Shown in pieces: positions 8,238 to 16,804 of a DNA stretch of 64,000 nt. The stretch is taken from contig CAYNKA010000001.1 of NCBI GenBank assembly GCA_964397655.1, positions 186,001-250,000 on the forward strand, written 5' to 3'. How positions within the stretch are numbered: the stretch's first letter is position 1; the number at the start of each line of letters is the position of its first letter. Under the pieces are notes generated by a model. That model was not told where the DNA came from. It did no database searches and saw only the letters and a program-made list of their open reading frames with translations. The stretch is from CAYNKA01 sp964397655 (GTDB lineage Bacteria > Spirochaetota > Spirochaetia > DTKZ01). The position numbers were made by a program, and so were the translations under genes.

Positions 8238-8932
8238 GACGGCCTTCTCCCGAAAATGGCGGTACCTATCCGGATCAGGGTGGAGCCTTCCTCCACGGCT
8301 GTTTCGTAATCCGAACTCATTCCCATGGAAAGCACGTCCGCCGATGCGAGGCGAAAGCGCTTCCGCATGTCGTCGAAGCAGGCCTTGAGCGTACGAAAGG
8401 CCTTTCGGACCTCCCGATCGTCGCCCGTGAGGGGGCCGACCGTCATGAGGCCTCTCGGCTCCAGGTTCTCGAGCGCGAAAAGCGACTCGGCCTCACCGAG
8501 GAAATCCTCGTAGGAAGCATAGCCGCTCTTCGCGGCCTCGCCCGACGTGTTGATTTCCACGAGAAACCGGGCCTTCCTCCCCGTCTCCGCCAGCCTACGG
8601 TTCAGAGCCTCGGCGGTATGCAGAGAGTCTATGGAATCGAACCAGGAGAACAGATCCCGCGCAGCCTTGATCTTATTGGTCTGGAGGTGTCCGATGAGAT
8701 GGAGTTCCAAGTCGCCCGGCCTGTCGCGGTACTTTCCCTCCGCCTCCTTTACCCTGTTCTCACCGAATATCCGTATGCCGGCGCGATAGGCAGCCATGAC
8801 GGTTTCGAAGTCGTAGGTCTTCGTCACCGCCATGAGGGAGACTTCTTCCGCCTTCCTGCCGGCCCTCGCCGCAGCGCGAGACGTCCTTTCATGTATTTCG
8901 TCGAGATTTCTTTCGAGCTCGTCTTGGGTCAT
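8234..8932 (-). CDS. yggS: YggS-family PLP homeostasis protein
   Basis: 232 residues, the usual size for PLPHP/YggS, a single-domain alanine-racemase-like barrel that carries and buffers pyridoxal 5'-phosphate and affects amino-acid pools. The PLP lysine is in MAVTKT (Lys38); GENRVKEA, HLIGHLQTNK, and SMGMSSDYETAV are the other family signatures. First gene of the yggS-membrane protein-rluD run. Confidence 0.93.
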   Translation of the reverse strand: MTQDELERNLDEIHERTSRAAARAGRKAEEVSLMAVTKTYDFETVMAAYRAGIRIFGENRVKEAEGKYRDRPGDLELHLIGHLQTNKIKAARDLFSWFDSIDSLHTAEALNRRLAETGRKARFLVEINTSGEAAKSGYASYEDFLGEAESLFALENLEPRGLMTVGPLTGDDREVRKAFRTLKACFDDMRKRFRLASADVLSMGMSSDYETAVEEGSTLIRIGTAIFGRRPS

Positions 8933-8968
8933 CGGCCCATGATAACCCAGGACCTCGGGCGAATCAAC

Positions 8969-9292
8969 TCATTCGCGGAGGTGCCGCTTCACCGTTTCCT
9001 CGATGTCTGCGTTGATTTTTTCCTTGAGGTCCTGATAGAGGCTCGTGAACCTGTCGTAACGGTCGAAGATCTCCCACTGCTCGTCTTCCCAGAAGAGTTG
9101 ATAGGGTTTCATTCCGAGAGCGTCCGCGATCTTTTCCATGTTTTCAGGCGACGGGAATTTCTTGCCCGTTTCGATTTCTCCAATGAAGCTCGTAGAGAGG
9201 TTGCACAGCTCGGCGAGGCGCATCTGGGAATATCCGAGTTTGGTTCTCGCCTTCTTGATGTTCCCGGCGAAGGCCGCCTGAAGTTTCGTCAT
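8969..9292 (-). CDS. XRE-family transcriptional regulator
   Basis: 107 residues. A helix-turn-helix of the Cro/CI type fills residues 1-65 (NIKKARTKLGYSQMRLAELC, STSFIGEIETGKKFPS), followed by a charged C-terminal helix ending in KRHLRE. The ATG at 9290-9292 has a GGAGAG ribosome site. A promoter lies just upstream. It is divergent from the cyclase gene; an autoregulatory role or control of the cyclase is possible but not shown. Confidence 0.88.
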   Translation of the reverse strand: MTKLQAAFAGNIKKARTKLGYSQMRLAELCNLSTSFIGEIETGKKFPSPENMEKIADALGMKPYQLFWEDEQWEIFDRYDRFTSLYQDLKEKINADIEETVKRHLRE

Positions 9293-9317
9293 AGCTCTCC
9301 TTGCGAAGGTCCGGTTA

Positions 9318-9346
9318 AGTATGGAGGGCGGCGAATTCCCTGACAA
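9318..9346 (-). promoter_or_regulatory. Promoter of the XRE regulator
   Basis: Minus-strand TTGTCA (9341-9346) and CATACT (9318-9323) with a 17-base spacer, 25 bases upstream of the ATG. Confidence 0.55.
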
Positions 9347-9355
9347 TATTCGTTC

Positions 9356-9375
9356 GGCGGCAGAGTTTTGCCGCC
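9356..9375. promoter_or_regulatory. Inverted repeat in the XRE/cyclase intergenic region
   Basis: GGCGGCA (9356-9362) pairs perfectly with TGCCGCC (9369-9375) across a six-base loop. It lies between the two divergent genes and has no T-run after it, so an operator or a 5'-UTR hairpin is more likely than a terminator. Confidence 0.45.
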
Positions 9376-9429
9376 TTGAGCGGATGGCCCGATACGAGAA
9401 AACAATTTTCACTTGCGGGAAAGGGGGAA

Positions 9430-10557
9430 ATGAGAGTACAAATAAAAGCGGAGAATCCGATGCGAGAAATCAATATGCTTTGCGTCTCTTCCGAACCCGA
9501 TTCCATGGAACGAGTCTGCCCGAAAATCCTCGAGATGCTCGAACTCGGTCCCGAGGAATGCGCCGTCGTTCCCTACTACTCCGGAGACGTCCCCTCCGCC
9601 GAGAAACTCCTTTTCGAACGCACATTCAGCCTCCTCGTCATCGACGATTCGCTGGACGGGGCCTTCGACTTCGTGAAGGCGCTCAAGGGCGACGAACTCT
9701 TCAAGTTCCTTCCGGCACTCGTCGTCCAGAAGAAGAAGGAGAAATCCGAACGGAAACTAGCGTTCTCCTCCGGAGCCGACGATTACGTTCCCGGTCCCTT
9801 CTCGCCCGACGAACTCGTTCTCCACGCGCTGCCGCTCCTCCGCAACAAGCTCCTGATGGACGATCTCATCGCGAAAATCATGAGGCTCCAGGACGAAAAC
9901 ATCAAGAACTACATCCTCACCGACCTCATAAAACGCTACATCCCGAAGACGGTCTGGGATACGGCGAACAGATTCGCCGACGAGCAGAACATCTTCATCC
10001 CGGAAACCGAGGAGGAGGTGACGATCGTCTACGGAGACATAGCCGGTTTCACGAAAACCTCCCAGCACAAGAAGCCCAAGGAAGTCATCGACATGCTGAA
10101 CGACGCCTATTCGACGGTGAACTCCCTCACCTACGCCCACGGCGGGGACATCGACAAATTCATCGGCGATGCGTTCCTCGCCGTGTTCAAGGCCCCCAAA
10201 GAGGCCATTGAATGCGCGGTGAAGATCCAGCAGGAATTCTTCCACCTCAACGCAAGGCGGGCCGACGAAGGCAAGACGACCTTCAGGTTCAGGATAGGCG
10301 TCCACACGGGAACGGTCATCCGGGGCAACGTAGGCAGCGAGCTCAGGAGCGACAACACCCTCATCGGCGACACGGTCAACACGGCTGCGCGCATCGAATC
10401 CGTAACCCCGCCCGGCGAGGTGTTCGCATCTCGGGAAGCGTGCCTCAAGGCGGGGCTGGAAGTTCCGGCCGGATACATGGTTCAGGAGAGCGTGAAGGGC
10501 ATCGACCGGCCCCTCGTCATGTTCAACGTTTACAGGTGTTTCCAGGAGAGGACGTAG
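9430..10557 (+). CDS. Class III adenylate/guanylate cyclase with receiver-like N-terminus
   Basis: 375 residues. The C-terminal half is a class III cyclase domain: metal Asp in GDIAGFT (about 202-208), second metal Asp in KFIGDAF (about 243-249, with the preceding Lys typical of ATP specificity), and transition-state Asn/Arg in DTVNTAARIES (Asn317, Arg321). The N-terminal half resembles a response-regulator receiver with LLVIDDSLDG at the phosphoacceptor position, but the conserved Lys is missing (DDYVPGPF), so phosphorylation is uncertain. A helical linker (about 140-175) joins them. ATG 9430 follows an AGGGGG ribosome site. It lies five bases before the AraC-type gene, so they are probably one unit. 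Confidence 0.9.
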   Translation: MRVQIKAENPMREINMLCVSSEPDSMERVCPKILEMLELGPEECAVVPYYSGDVPSAEKLLFERTFSLLVIDDSLDGAFDFVKALKGDELFKFLPALVVQKKKEKSERKLAFSSGADDYVPGPFSPDELVLHALPLLRNKLLMDDLIAKIMRLQDENIKNYILTDLIKRYIPKTVWDTANRFADEQNIFIPETEEEVTIVYGDIAGFTKTSQHKKPKEVIDMLNDAYSTVNSLTYAHGGDIDKFIGDAFLAVFKAPKEAIECAVKIQQEFFHLNARRADEGKTTFRFRIGVHTGTVIRGNVGSELRSDNTLIGDTVNTAARIESVTPPGEVFASREACLKAGLEVPAGYMVQESVKGIDRPLVMFNVYRCFQERT

Positions 10558-10561
10558 ATCC

Positions 10562-11899
10562 ATGCTGCCGGAAACGCGCAACGCGCCCGGGTTCGACATC
10601 GACGCCGCGTCAAAGATCGCCAAGGACTACAAGACGGTTACCGGGGTCGACTGCTTCATCATAGATCTCGACGGAATCGTGCTTTTCTCGACCGGTGAGA
10701 GCGTCTTCTGCTCCCTGTGCGGCTCCCTGCAGGCCTTGAAATGCAGGCCGGAGACCTGCATGCACGCGCACCTCTACGGGAGTTATCAGGCAGAACGCTT
10801 CGGCGGCAAGTACGTCTACTTCTGTCCCAACGGCCTCGTTCATTGGGCCTCGCCCATCCTGAAGGACGGGATGATGAAAGGGGCCGTCATCGGCGGACCT
10901 GCGCTCATGATCGACAGGGAGGAATACTTCAACGACGAGGTGATGAAGAAAGGCATGCTTCCCGAGGGGGACGCCCTCGGAATAAGGGAGAAGATCGAGA
11001 AGATCCCCTACCGCGATCCGGAGGAGGTCACCAGCCTGTCGGAGATTCTCTTCATCCTGACCGCCTACATCTCGGACATCAATGCGGCGGAATACCTTTC
11101 GGAAAGGGAAAAGATCAGCCAGCAGTCGAACATCTCGGAGTACATCAAGCACATCAAGACCATGGGTGGGGACGACAAGGTCCCGGACGAATATCCTCTG
11201 GATAAGGAGAAGGAGCTCCTCAGGCTCATCGCCCTCGGGGACAAGCCGGGTTCCCAGAAGCTCCTCAACGAGATCCTCGGCCACGTCTTTTTCTCGAGCG
11301 CAGGCAAGATAGACGTCGTGAAGGCCAGGGTCCTCGAACTCGTCGTCCTCCTTTCGCGAGCCGCGATGGAGGGAGGGGCGGACGCCGAACAGATCTTCGG
11401 CCTCAACTACAATTATCTGAGCCAGGTGCACAAATTCGTCACCGTGGAGGACATCTCGTTCTGGCTCTCCCGAATCATGATGAGGTTCACCGACCTCGTC
11501 TTCAACCTCCAGGACGTGAAGCACGTTGACGTCATCTACAAGGCGATCGACTTCATAAAGAGGAACTACATGAAGAAGATCACCCTGAAGGACGTCGCGG
11601 ACAGCGTGCTCCTGAGCCCCTCGTACTTTTCCAAGCTCTTCAAGGACGAAATGAAGGAAAACTTCAACCAATTCCTCAATCAGGTGCGCATCGAACGGAG
11701 CAAGACCGTCCTTCTCGACAATTCGGTCCCTCTCGTCGACGTCGCCTTCCTCACCGGTTTCGAAGACCAGAGCTACTTCACCAAGGTCTTCAAGAAGATG
11801 ACAGGAGTGAGTCCCGGAAAGTACCGCGAATCCCGGGGACAGATACTGGCGAAGACTTCGTCCGGGAAAGGCGTGAAGGTGCGTTCGGAGGGGGCTTGA
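10562..11899 (+). CDS. PocR-domain AraC-family regulator
   Basis: 445 residues. Residues about 10-180 look like a PocR sensory domain, with the Cys-rich stretch FCSLCGSLQALKCRPETC and the phrase YFCPNGLVHWASPI typical of this fold, which binds small ligands such as hydrocarbons or propanediol-type molecules. A middle helical region follows, then a C-terminal AraC double helix-turn-helix (about 320-430; KNYM.. ITLKDVADSVLLSPSYFSKLFK and the VAFLTGFEDQSYFTKVFKKMTG signature). Targets unknown. Its stop overlaps the next ATG (TGATG). Confidence 0.88.
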   Translation: MLPETRNAPGFDIDAASKIAKDYKTVTGVDCFIIDLDGIVLFSTGESVFCSLCGSLQALKCRPETCMHAHLYGSYQAERFGGKYVYFCPNGLVHWASPILKDGMMKGAVIGGPALMIDREEYFNDEVMKKGMLPEGDALGIREKIEKIPYRDPEEVTSLSEILFILTAYISDINAAEYLSEREKISQQSNISEYIKHIKTMGGDDKVPDEYPLDKEKELLRLIALGDKPGSQKLLNEILGHVFFSSAGKIDVVKARVLELVVLLSRAAMEGGADAEQIFGLNYNYLSQVHKFVTVEDISFWLSRIMMRFTDLVFNLQDVKHVDVIYKAIDFIKRNYMKKITLKDVADSVLLSPSYFSKLFKDEMKENFNQFLNQVRIERSKTVLLDNSVPLVDVAFLTGFEDQSYFTKVFKKMTGVSPGKYRESRGQILAKTSSGKGVKVRSEGA

Positions 11900-12666
11900 T
11901 GGCATCGGCGGAAAGAAAAGCAACGTTCGGACCGGGGCTGCCGTTTTTCCTTACCGGCGGACCGGAGGCCGTTCTCCTGATCCACGGTTATACCGGAATA
12001 ACCGACGAATTCCGCTATCTCGGCAAGCGGCTCAACGGAGCCGGATTCACGGTCTCGGCTCCTCGCCTACCCGGCCACGGAACGAACGGCGACGACTTCG
12101 TCTCCACGAACGCCCGCGACTGGGTGAGGAGGATCGCGGACGAATACCTCGACCTGCGGGCGCTGCACGGCGAGGTCCACCTCTGCGGCCTTTCTATGGG
12201 AGCCCTCATCGCCATCCTTCTCGCGGAGCGCTACGGCGCCGGGAAAATCGTGCTCGCGGCTCCCGCGATCAAGGCGAAGGACTCCCGCATCTTGCTCACT
12301 CCCTTCCTCAGACGGTTCCTGCGCACGCTTCCGAGACCCGAATACGTCTTCGACGGTCCGCCGGAATACCGGCCCGTCGCGAGGGAGTACTGGGAAAAGA
12401 CCTGGGTGGGACCCGCCGCGGAACTCCTCAAGCTCCAGCGCCTGGCAGGAAAGGCGCTTCCCGGCGTGACGGCGAAAACGCTCGTCATCGTATCGGAGCG
12501 GGACGATACGGTACCCTTGGAGGCCGCGGAAATCGTAGAATCGCGCATAGGATCGGACGACGTCCGCCGTCTCGTCCTCAAGGAAAGCGGTCACGTGGTC
12601 GTGAACGGTTCGGAAAAAGAGAGAGTCGCGGACGCGATCATTGCCTTTCTCGCGGAAGGGTCTTGA
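11899..12666 (+). CDS. Alpha/beta hydrolase, monoacylglycerol lipase/carboxylesterase type
   Basis: 255 residues with the alpha/beta hydrolase plan: oxyanion loop LIHGYTG (about 27-33), nucleophile elbow GLSMG (Ser99), acid near residue 198 (SERDDTVP) and His about 230 (ESGHVV). Length and the cap-free layout match Est30/YvaK-type carboxylesterases that cut short or medium acyl esters. Start is coupled to the AraC-type gene. It converges with the TrpR-like gene; the coding regions overlap by 29 bases at their 3' ends. Confidence 0.88.
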   Translation: MASAERKATFGPGLPFFLTGGPEAVLLIHGYTGITDEFRYLGKRLNGAGFTVSAPRLPGHGTNGDDFVSTNARDWVRRIADEYLDLRALHGEVHLCGLSMGALIAILLAERYGAGKIVLAAPAIKAKDSRILLTPFLRRFLRTLPRPEYVFDGPPEYRPVAREYWEKTWVGPAAELLKLQRLAGKALPGVTAKTLVIVSERDDTVPLEAAEIVESRIGSDDVRRLVLKESGHVVVNGSEKERVADAIIAFLAEGS

Positions 12667-12946
12667 AGATCTCGATCATGCGCTTGAACGGAGAATTCTC
12701 CTTTTTCAGTTCCCGGGATCCTCTCGTGATCTTGCACAGGCTCAAGGAATACTTTCTCGCGATCTCCCTTTGCGTCGTTCCCGCCTCGATCTCCCTTACC
12801 AGGGCCCAGCGAGTCGCGATTTCCTTTACTTCCGCCTTGGTGAGAAGGCCGAACAGAAAGCCTTCCATGAGTTCGGGGTCGTCCACCGAGGTGAGAACGG
12901 AGACGAGCTCCTTCATCGCTTTTTCGACGGTCGCTTCATCGGTCAT
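12638..12946 (-). CDS. TrpR/YerC-family DNA-binding protein
   Basis: 102 residues of the Trp-repressor superfamily: helical N-terminus, then LLTKAEVKEIATRWALVREIEAG and the recognition-helix region TTQREIARKYSLSLCKITRGSRELK. In spirochaetes and Firmicutes this YerC/YecD-like branch is found outside tryptophan operons. No trp gene is near, so its target is unknown. It starts 125 bases from the divergent histidinol-phosphatase gene. Confidence 0.85.
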   Translation of the reverse strand: MTDEATVEKAMKELVSVLTSVDDPELMEGFLFGLLTKAEVKEIATRWALVREIEAGTTQREIARKYSLSLCKITRGSRELKKENSPFKRMIEIFKTLPRERQ

Positions 12947-13071
12947 GCAGACAGTTTAGCCTAGAGTTCGACGTCGGTAAACGACTTCGAGATTCCATCT
13001 GCCTGATCGAGGCCTGCCTCGAAGCAGGACCCGTGGACGAGCTTCGTATTTTTAGGTAGTCTTCTCCGGTC

Positions 13072-13860
13072 ATGAATCCACTTACATTCGGAAACTACCA
13101 CACGCACACCTACCGTTGCGGTCACGCTTCGGGCGACGTCGCAGACTACGCCCGGGAAGCACGCAAAGCCGGCCTTTCGGAACTCGGCATGACTGATCAC
13201 GTCCCGCTTCCCGACTCCTGGATGGGAGACATCCGCATGCCTCTCAGCGAGCTCGATGCCTATACCCTGGCGATCGAGAAGGCCTCGACTCCGTCCTTCA
13301 AGGTCCTGAAAGGCATGGAATGCGAGGCCGTCCCGCGATACTACGGATTCTACAGGGAAGAGCTCCTCCTGAAACGTTCCTACGATTACCTCATCGGTTC
13401 GGTTCATTGGTACGAATGCCGCGGTGAATGGACCCACGCGGTCGACGTGAGCTCTCCGAGCCATCTCCGGGCCTATACCGACACGCTCGTTTCGGCCATG
13501 AGGGAACGGCTCTTTTCGTTCTTCGCCCACCCGGATCACTTCATGGCGGGCTGGAAGGCTTGGGACCGGGAGGCGAAGGCCTGTTCGAGGGACATCCTCG
13601 AAGCGGCTGCTGAAACCGGCGCGGTGCTCGAAATCAACGGAAACGGCTTTCGAAAGTCCCTCGTCGAAGGGCAGGACGGACCGAGAATTCCCTATCCCTT
13701 CCCGCGGTTCTGGGAACTGGCCGCGGAATACGGCGTCAAGATCATCAGCAATTCCGACGCGCACCGGCCCGAGGACGCCGCCGCTTCGATCGACAGATGC
13801 CAGGCGCTCGCCCGCTCCTTCGGACTCGAATCACTTGCGTCCCCGCCTCCTATCGTGTAA
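13072..13860 (+). CDS. hisK: Histidinol-phosphatase, PHP family
   Basis: 262 residues. Begins with the PHP metal motif YHTHTYRCGHA and contains GMTDHVP, GMECEA, GSVHW, FAHPDHF and SNSDAHRPED, which together supply the three-metal site of HisJ/HisK-type phosphatases. The likely reaction is hydrolysis of L-histidinol phosphate in histidine synthesis. No other his genes are in the window, so another phosphoester substrate cannot be excluded. Confidence 0.85.
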   Translation: MNPLTFGNYHTHTYRCGHASGDVADYAREARKAGLSELGMTDHVPLPDSWMGDIRMPLSELDAYTLAIEKASTPSFKVLKGMECEAVPRYYGFYREELLLKRSYDYLIGSVHWYECRGEWTHAVDVSSPSHLRAYTDTLVSAMRERLFSFFAHPDHFMAGWKAWDREAKACSRDILEAAAETGAVLEINGNGFRKSLVEGQDGPRIPYPFPRFWELAAEYGVKIISNSDAHRPEDAAASIDRCQALARSFGLESLASPPPIV

Positions 13861-13870
13861 AGTCAGGACC

Positions 13871-14647
13871 ATGATCGGATTCACCGTGAAAAAGGCGTTC
13901 TTCGACTTTTGGGACAACCTGTTCAAGACGATCGTCCTCAACTTCGGGTACATCCTGCTGGCTTCGGTGCCGGTTTTCCTTCCGTATTGGCTCTACAGGA
14001 TCCATACCGTCGCCGCGGTCGCCGCCTTCGTCGCGGGAATTCTCCTCATCTTCGTCTACACCGGCGCGGCGTCGCTCGTGGCGAGGGACATATCCGATTA
14101 CGGCAATCCGGGATTCCGGGAATTTTTCGGCTATCTCAAGGAGAGCTGGGGAACGAGCCTCGCCTTCGGCTTCATCGTCGTGGCGCACATCGCCGTCCTC
14201 ATGGTGGCTTTTCCCGTCTATGCGTCGATGAAGAACGTCTTCGGCATCGCGGCCATGGTGTTCATCTTCTGGTTCAGCGTGATCTGGGCCCTCTCCTGCC
14301 AATTCTACTTTCCTCTCAGGGCGAGGCTCGACCGCAATCCTCTGAAGATCGTCAAGAAATGCTTCCTGCTCTTCTTCGACAACACGGCCTTCACGATCTT
14401 CCTCGCTTTCGGATCCGTCATAGTCGTCGTGCTGTCGAGCTTCACGGCCTTCCTTCTCCCCGGCTTCGCCGCCGTGCTCATCTGGCTCCAGGTGGGTTTC
14501 AAGCTCAGGCTTCTCAAGTACGACTATCTGGAAAAAAACCCCGAAGCGGACCGTAGGAAGATTCCCTGGGAGGCCCTGCTGGCGGAGGAGGAAGAACGGG
14601 TCGGAAAGCGCACCCTCAGGGGAATGATCTTTCCCTGGAAGGAGTAG
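13871..14647 (+). CDS. Integral membrane protein, unknown
   Basis: 258 residues with about six hydrophobic segments (roughly 20-45, 48-70, 95-120, 122-142, 172-195, 196-215) and a charged tail (EEEERVGKRTLRG). Comparable to spirochaetal DUF624/YesL-like membrane proteins in general layout, but I cannot assign the family. ATG 13871 lies ten bases after the phosphatase stop, suggesting co-transcription. Confidence 0.75.
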   Translation: MIGFTVKKAFFDFWDNLFKTIVLNFGYILLASVPVFLPYWLYRIHTVAAVAAFVAGILLIFVYTGAASLVARDISDYGNPGFREFFGYLKESWGTSLAFGFIVVAHIAVLMVAFPVYASMKNVFGIAAMVFIFWFSVIWALSCQFYFPLRARLDRNPLKIVKKCFLLFFDNTAFTIFLAFGSVIVVVLSSFTAFLLPGFAAVLIWLQVGFKLRLLKYDYLEKNPEADRRKIPWEALLAEEEERVGKRTLRGMIFPWKE

Positions 14648-14668
14648 CGCCACCAGCGCCGACCGGAC

Positions 14669-16804
14669 TCAGTTTCTCCCGGCTTCCTTTCTCATGGAAA
14701 GCGAGATCCTCTTCCTTTCGACGTCCACTCCGATGACCCGGACCCTCACCCTCTGACGCACCTTCACGACGTCCCTCGGATCCTTTACGTAAACGTCCGC
14801 GAGTTCGCTTATGTGGACGAGACCGTCCTGGTGCACCCCGATGTCCACGAAGGCACCGAAATTCGTCACGTTGGTCACCACGCCCGGCATCTCCATGCCC
14901 GCGAATAGGTGCTCGATCGCGTTCACCCCCTCCGTGAACGAGAAGGGTTCAAAGTTGTTGCGGGGATCCCTGCCGGGCTTCTCGAGCTCGCGCAGGATGT
15001 CCTCGAGCGTCGGGAGTCCGACGTCCCCTTCCACGTAGCTTTCGAGCACGATGCGTTTTCTCGCCTCGGCCGACTTCACGAGATCCTCCACGGTACAGCG
15101 CAGGTCCTTCGCGATCCGCCTCACGAGGTCGTAGCGTTCGGGATGCACCGCGCTCGAATCGAGGATTTCCTCGCCGTCCGACACGCGGAGGAATCCGGCG
15201 CACTGCTCGAAGGTTTTTCGCCCCATTCCGGCGACGTCGAGGAGGCTTTTCCGGTCACGGAAGGCTCCGTTCGCCTTCCGGTGCTCCACGATCGCCCGCG
15301 CGAGCCTTTCGGAAAGACCAGATACGTTGCAGAGGAGCTCGGGACTCGCCGTGTTGAGGTCGGCGCCCACCGCGTTCACGCAGCTCGATACGACGTCGTC
15401 GAGCGATCTCTTGAGGTCCTTCTGGTCGACGTCGTGCTGGTATTGACCGACTCCTATCGCCTTCGGATCGATCTTCACGATCTCCGCGAGCGGATCCTGG
15501 AGCCTCCGTCCTATTGAGACCGCGCCCCTCACCGTGACGTCGTGGTCGGGGAATTCCTTCCTCGCGGTCTCCGAGGCGGAATAGACCGACGCGCCCGACT
15601 CGTTCACCGCGACCACGGGGATTCCCCGTTCCGCGGCGATTCCCCTGAGGAAGTTCTCGGCCTCCCTCCCTCCGGTCCCGTTTCCTACCGCGAAGGCTTC
15701 GACGCCGTACAGGTCCGCGAGCGAGCGCAACGTCTCCGCCGCCTCCTCGGTCCTGTTGTGGGGTTCGAGCGGGTAGATCGTCGCATGGCGGAGCAGCCCT
15801 CCTTGCGCGTCCAGGCAGGCGACCTTGCATCCTGTCCTGAAGCCCGGGTCGAGGGCGACGACCATCTTCCTCCCCAGGGGCGGCTCGAGGAGGATGTCCC
15901 GAAGATTCTCCATGAACACCCTGATGGCCTCCGCCTCGGCGCCCTTTCCGAGCTCGCCAAGAAGCTCGTTCTCGAGCGAGGGTTCGAGAAGCCTTTCGTA
16001 GGAGTCCTCGATCGCGAGCAGTAGTTCCCGGTCAGGTTCGCGGCCTCGAAGGAAGGCCTCCTTCACGGCTTCGAGTCCTGCGCCGCCCTCGGGAACGGCC
16101 TCCCACCGAAGGACGCCCTCACGAACGCCCCGCCTCGCCGCGAGGAAACGGTGGGAAGGCATCCGCGCCGCGGGTTCGGAAAACTCGAAATAGTCCCGAT
16201 AAGTCTTCCCCTCCTCCTCCTTTCCCGCCGCGACCCTTGTCCTGAGGACCGCCTTTTCCCTGAACACCCTCCTGAGCGAGTTCCGCACCTCGGCGTCCTC
16301 GGATACGGTCTCCGCGACGATGTCCCTGGCCCCCGCAAGCGCCGCTTCAGCGCTCTCCACTCCCTTGTCCTCCGAGACGAAGGAAGCAGCGAATTTTTCA
16401 ATGTCCTTCCTTCCCGCGAGCACCGCCTCGGCGAGAGGCTCGAGGCCTTTCTCCCGCGCGATCGACGCACGGGTCTTGCGTTTCGGCCTGTAAGGGAGGT
16501 AAAGGTCCTCGAGAGTCTCCATGTCCCGCGCTGCGAGGATTTTTTTCCCGAGCGCCTCGTCCGACACTTCTAGCCTCGCGAGGGTCTTCAGGATGGATTC
16601 CCTGCGTTTTTCGAGCTCACGGAACCTTTCCACGAGGTCGCGTATCCCGATGATCTTGACCTCGTCCATTCCGCCCGAGGCCTCCTTCCGGTAACGGGCG
16701 ATGAAGGGAACCGTCGCTCCCTCGTCGAGGAGTTCCACCACGGCACGGACGCGGTCCGCCCTCAGATCGAGTTCCTCGGCCGTTCTTTCCACGATTCCCG
16801 TCAC
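14669..16804 (-). CDS. tex: Tex-type S1 RNA-binding protein
   Basis: 711 residues, the normal Tex size. N-terminal helical part with TVPFIARYRKEASGGMDE, a YqgF-like RNase H-fold domain (VVALDPGFRTGCK), helix-hairpin-helix repeats (QYQHDVDQKDLKRSLDDVV and the FRDRKSLLDVAGMGRKTFEQ part), and a C-terminal S1 domain (FGAFVDIGVHQDGLVHIS). Tex binds RNA and affects transcription. The GTG start at 16802-16804 overlaps the stop of the ROK kinase (GTGA). The longer open frame to 17956 is only the shadow of that kinase. Confidence 0.95.
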   Translation of the reverse strand: MTGIVERTAEELDLRADRVRAVVELLDEGATVPFIARYRKEASGGMDEVKIIGIRDLVERFRELEKRRESILKTLARLEVSDEALGKKILAARDMETLEDLYLPYRPKRKTRASIAREKGLEPLAEAVLAGRKDIEKFAASFVSEDKGVESAEAALAGARDIVAETVSEDAEVRNSLRRVFREKAVLRTRVAAGKEEEGKTYRDYFEFSEPAARMPSHRFLAARRGVREGVLRWEAVPEGGAGLEAVKEAFLRGREPDRELLLAIEDSYERLLEPSLENELLGELGKGAEAEAIRVFMENLRDILLEPPLGRKMVVALDPGFRTGCKVACLDAQGGLLRHATIYPLEPHNRTEEAAETLRSLADLYGVEAFAVGNGTGGREAENFLRGIAAERGIPVVAVNESGASVYSASETARKEFPDHDVTVRGAVSIGRRLQDPLAEIVKIDPKAIGVGQYQHDVDQKDLKRSLDDVVSSCVNAVGADLNTASPELLCNVSGLSERLARAIVEHRKANGAFRDRKSLLDVAGMGRKTFEQCAGFLRVSDGEEILDSSAVHPERYDLVRRIAKDLRCTVEDLVKSAEARKRIVLESYVEGDVGLPTLEDILRELEKPGRDPRNNFEPFSFTEGVNAIEHLFAGMEMPGVVTNVTNFGAFVDIGVHQDGLVHISELADVYVKDPRDVVKVRQRVRVRVIGVDVERKRISLSMRKEAGRN

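Noticed and set aside
12961..13764. A 267-codon minus-strand frame over the histidinol-phosphatase gene
   Set aside because: Antisense shadow of the PHP enzyme. No motif and no neighbours on its strand that would support it.
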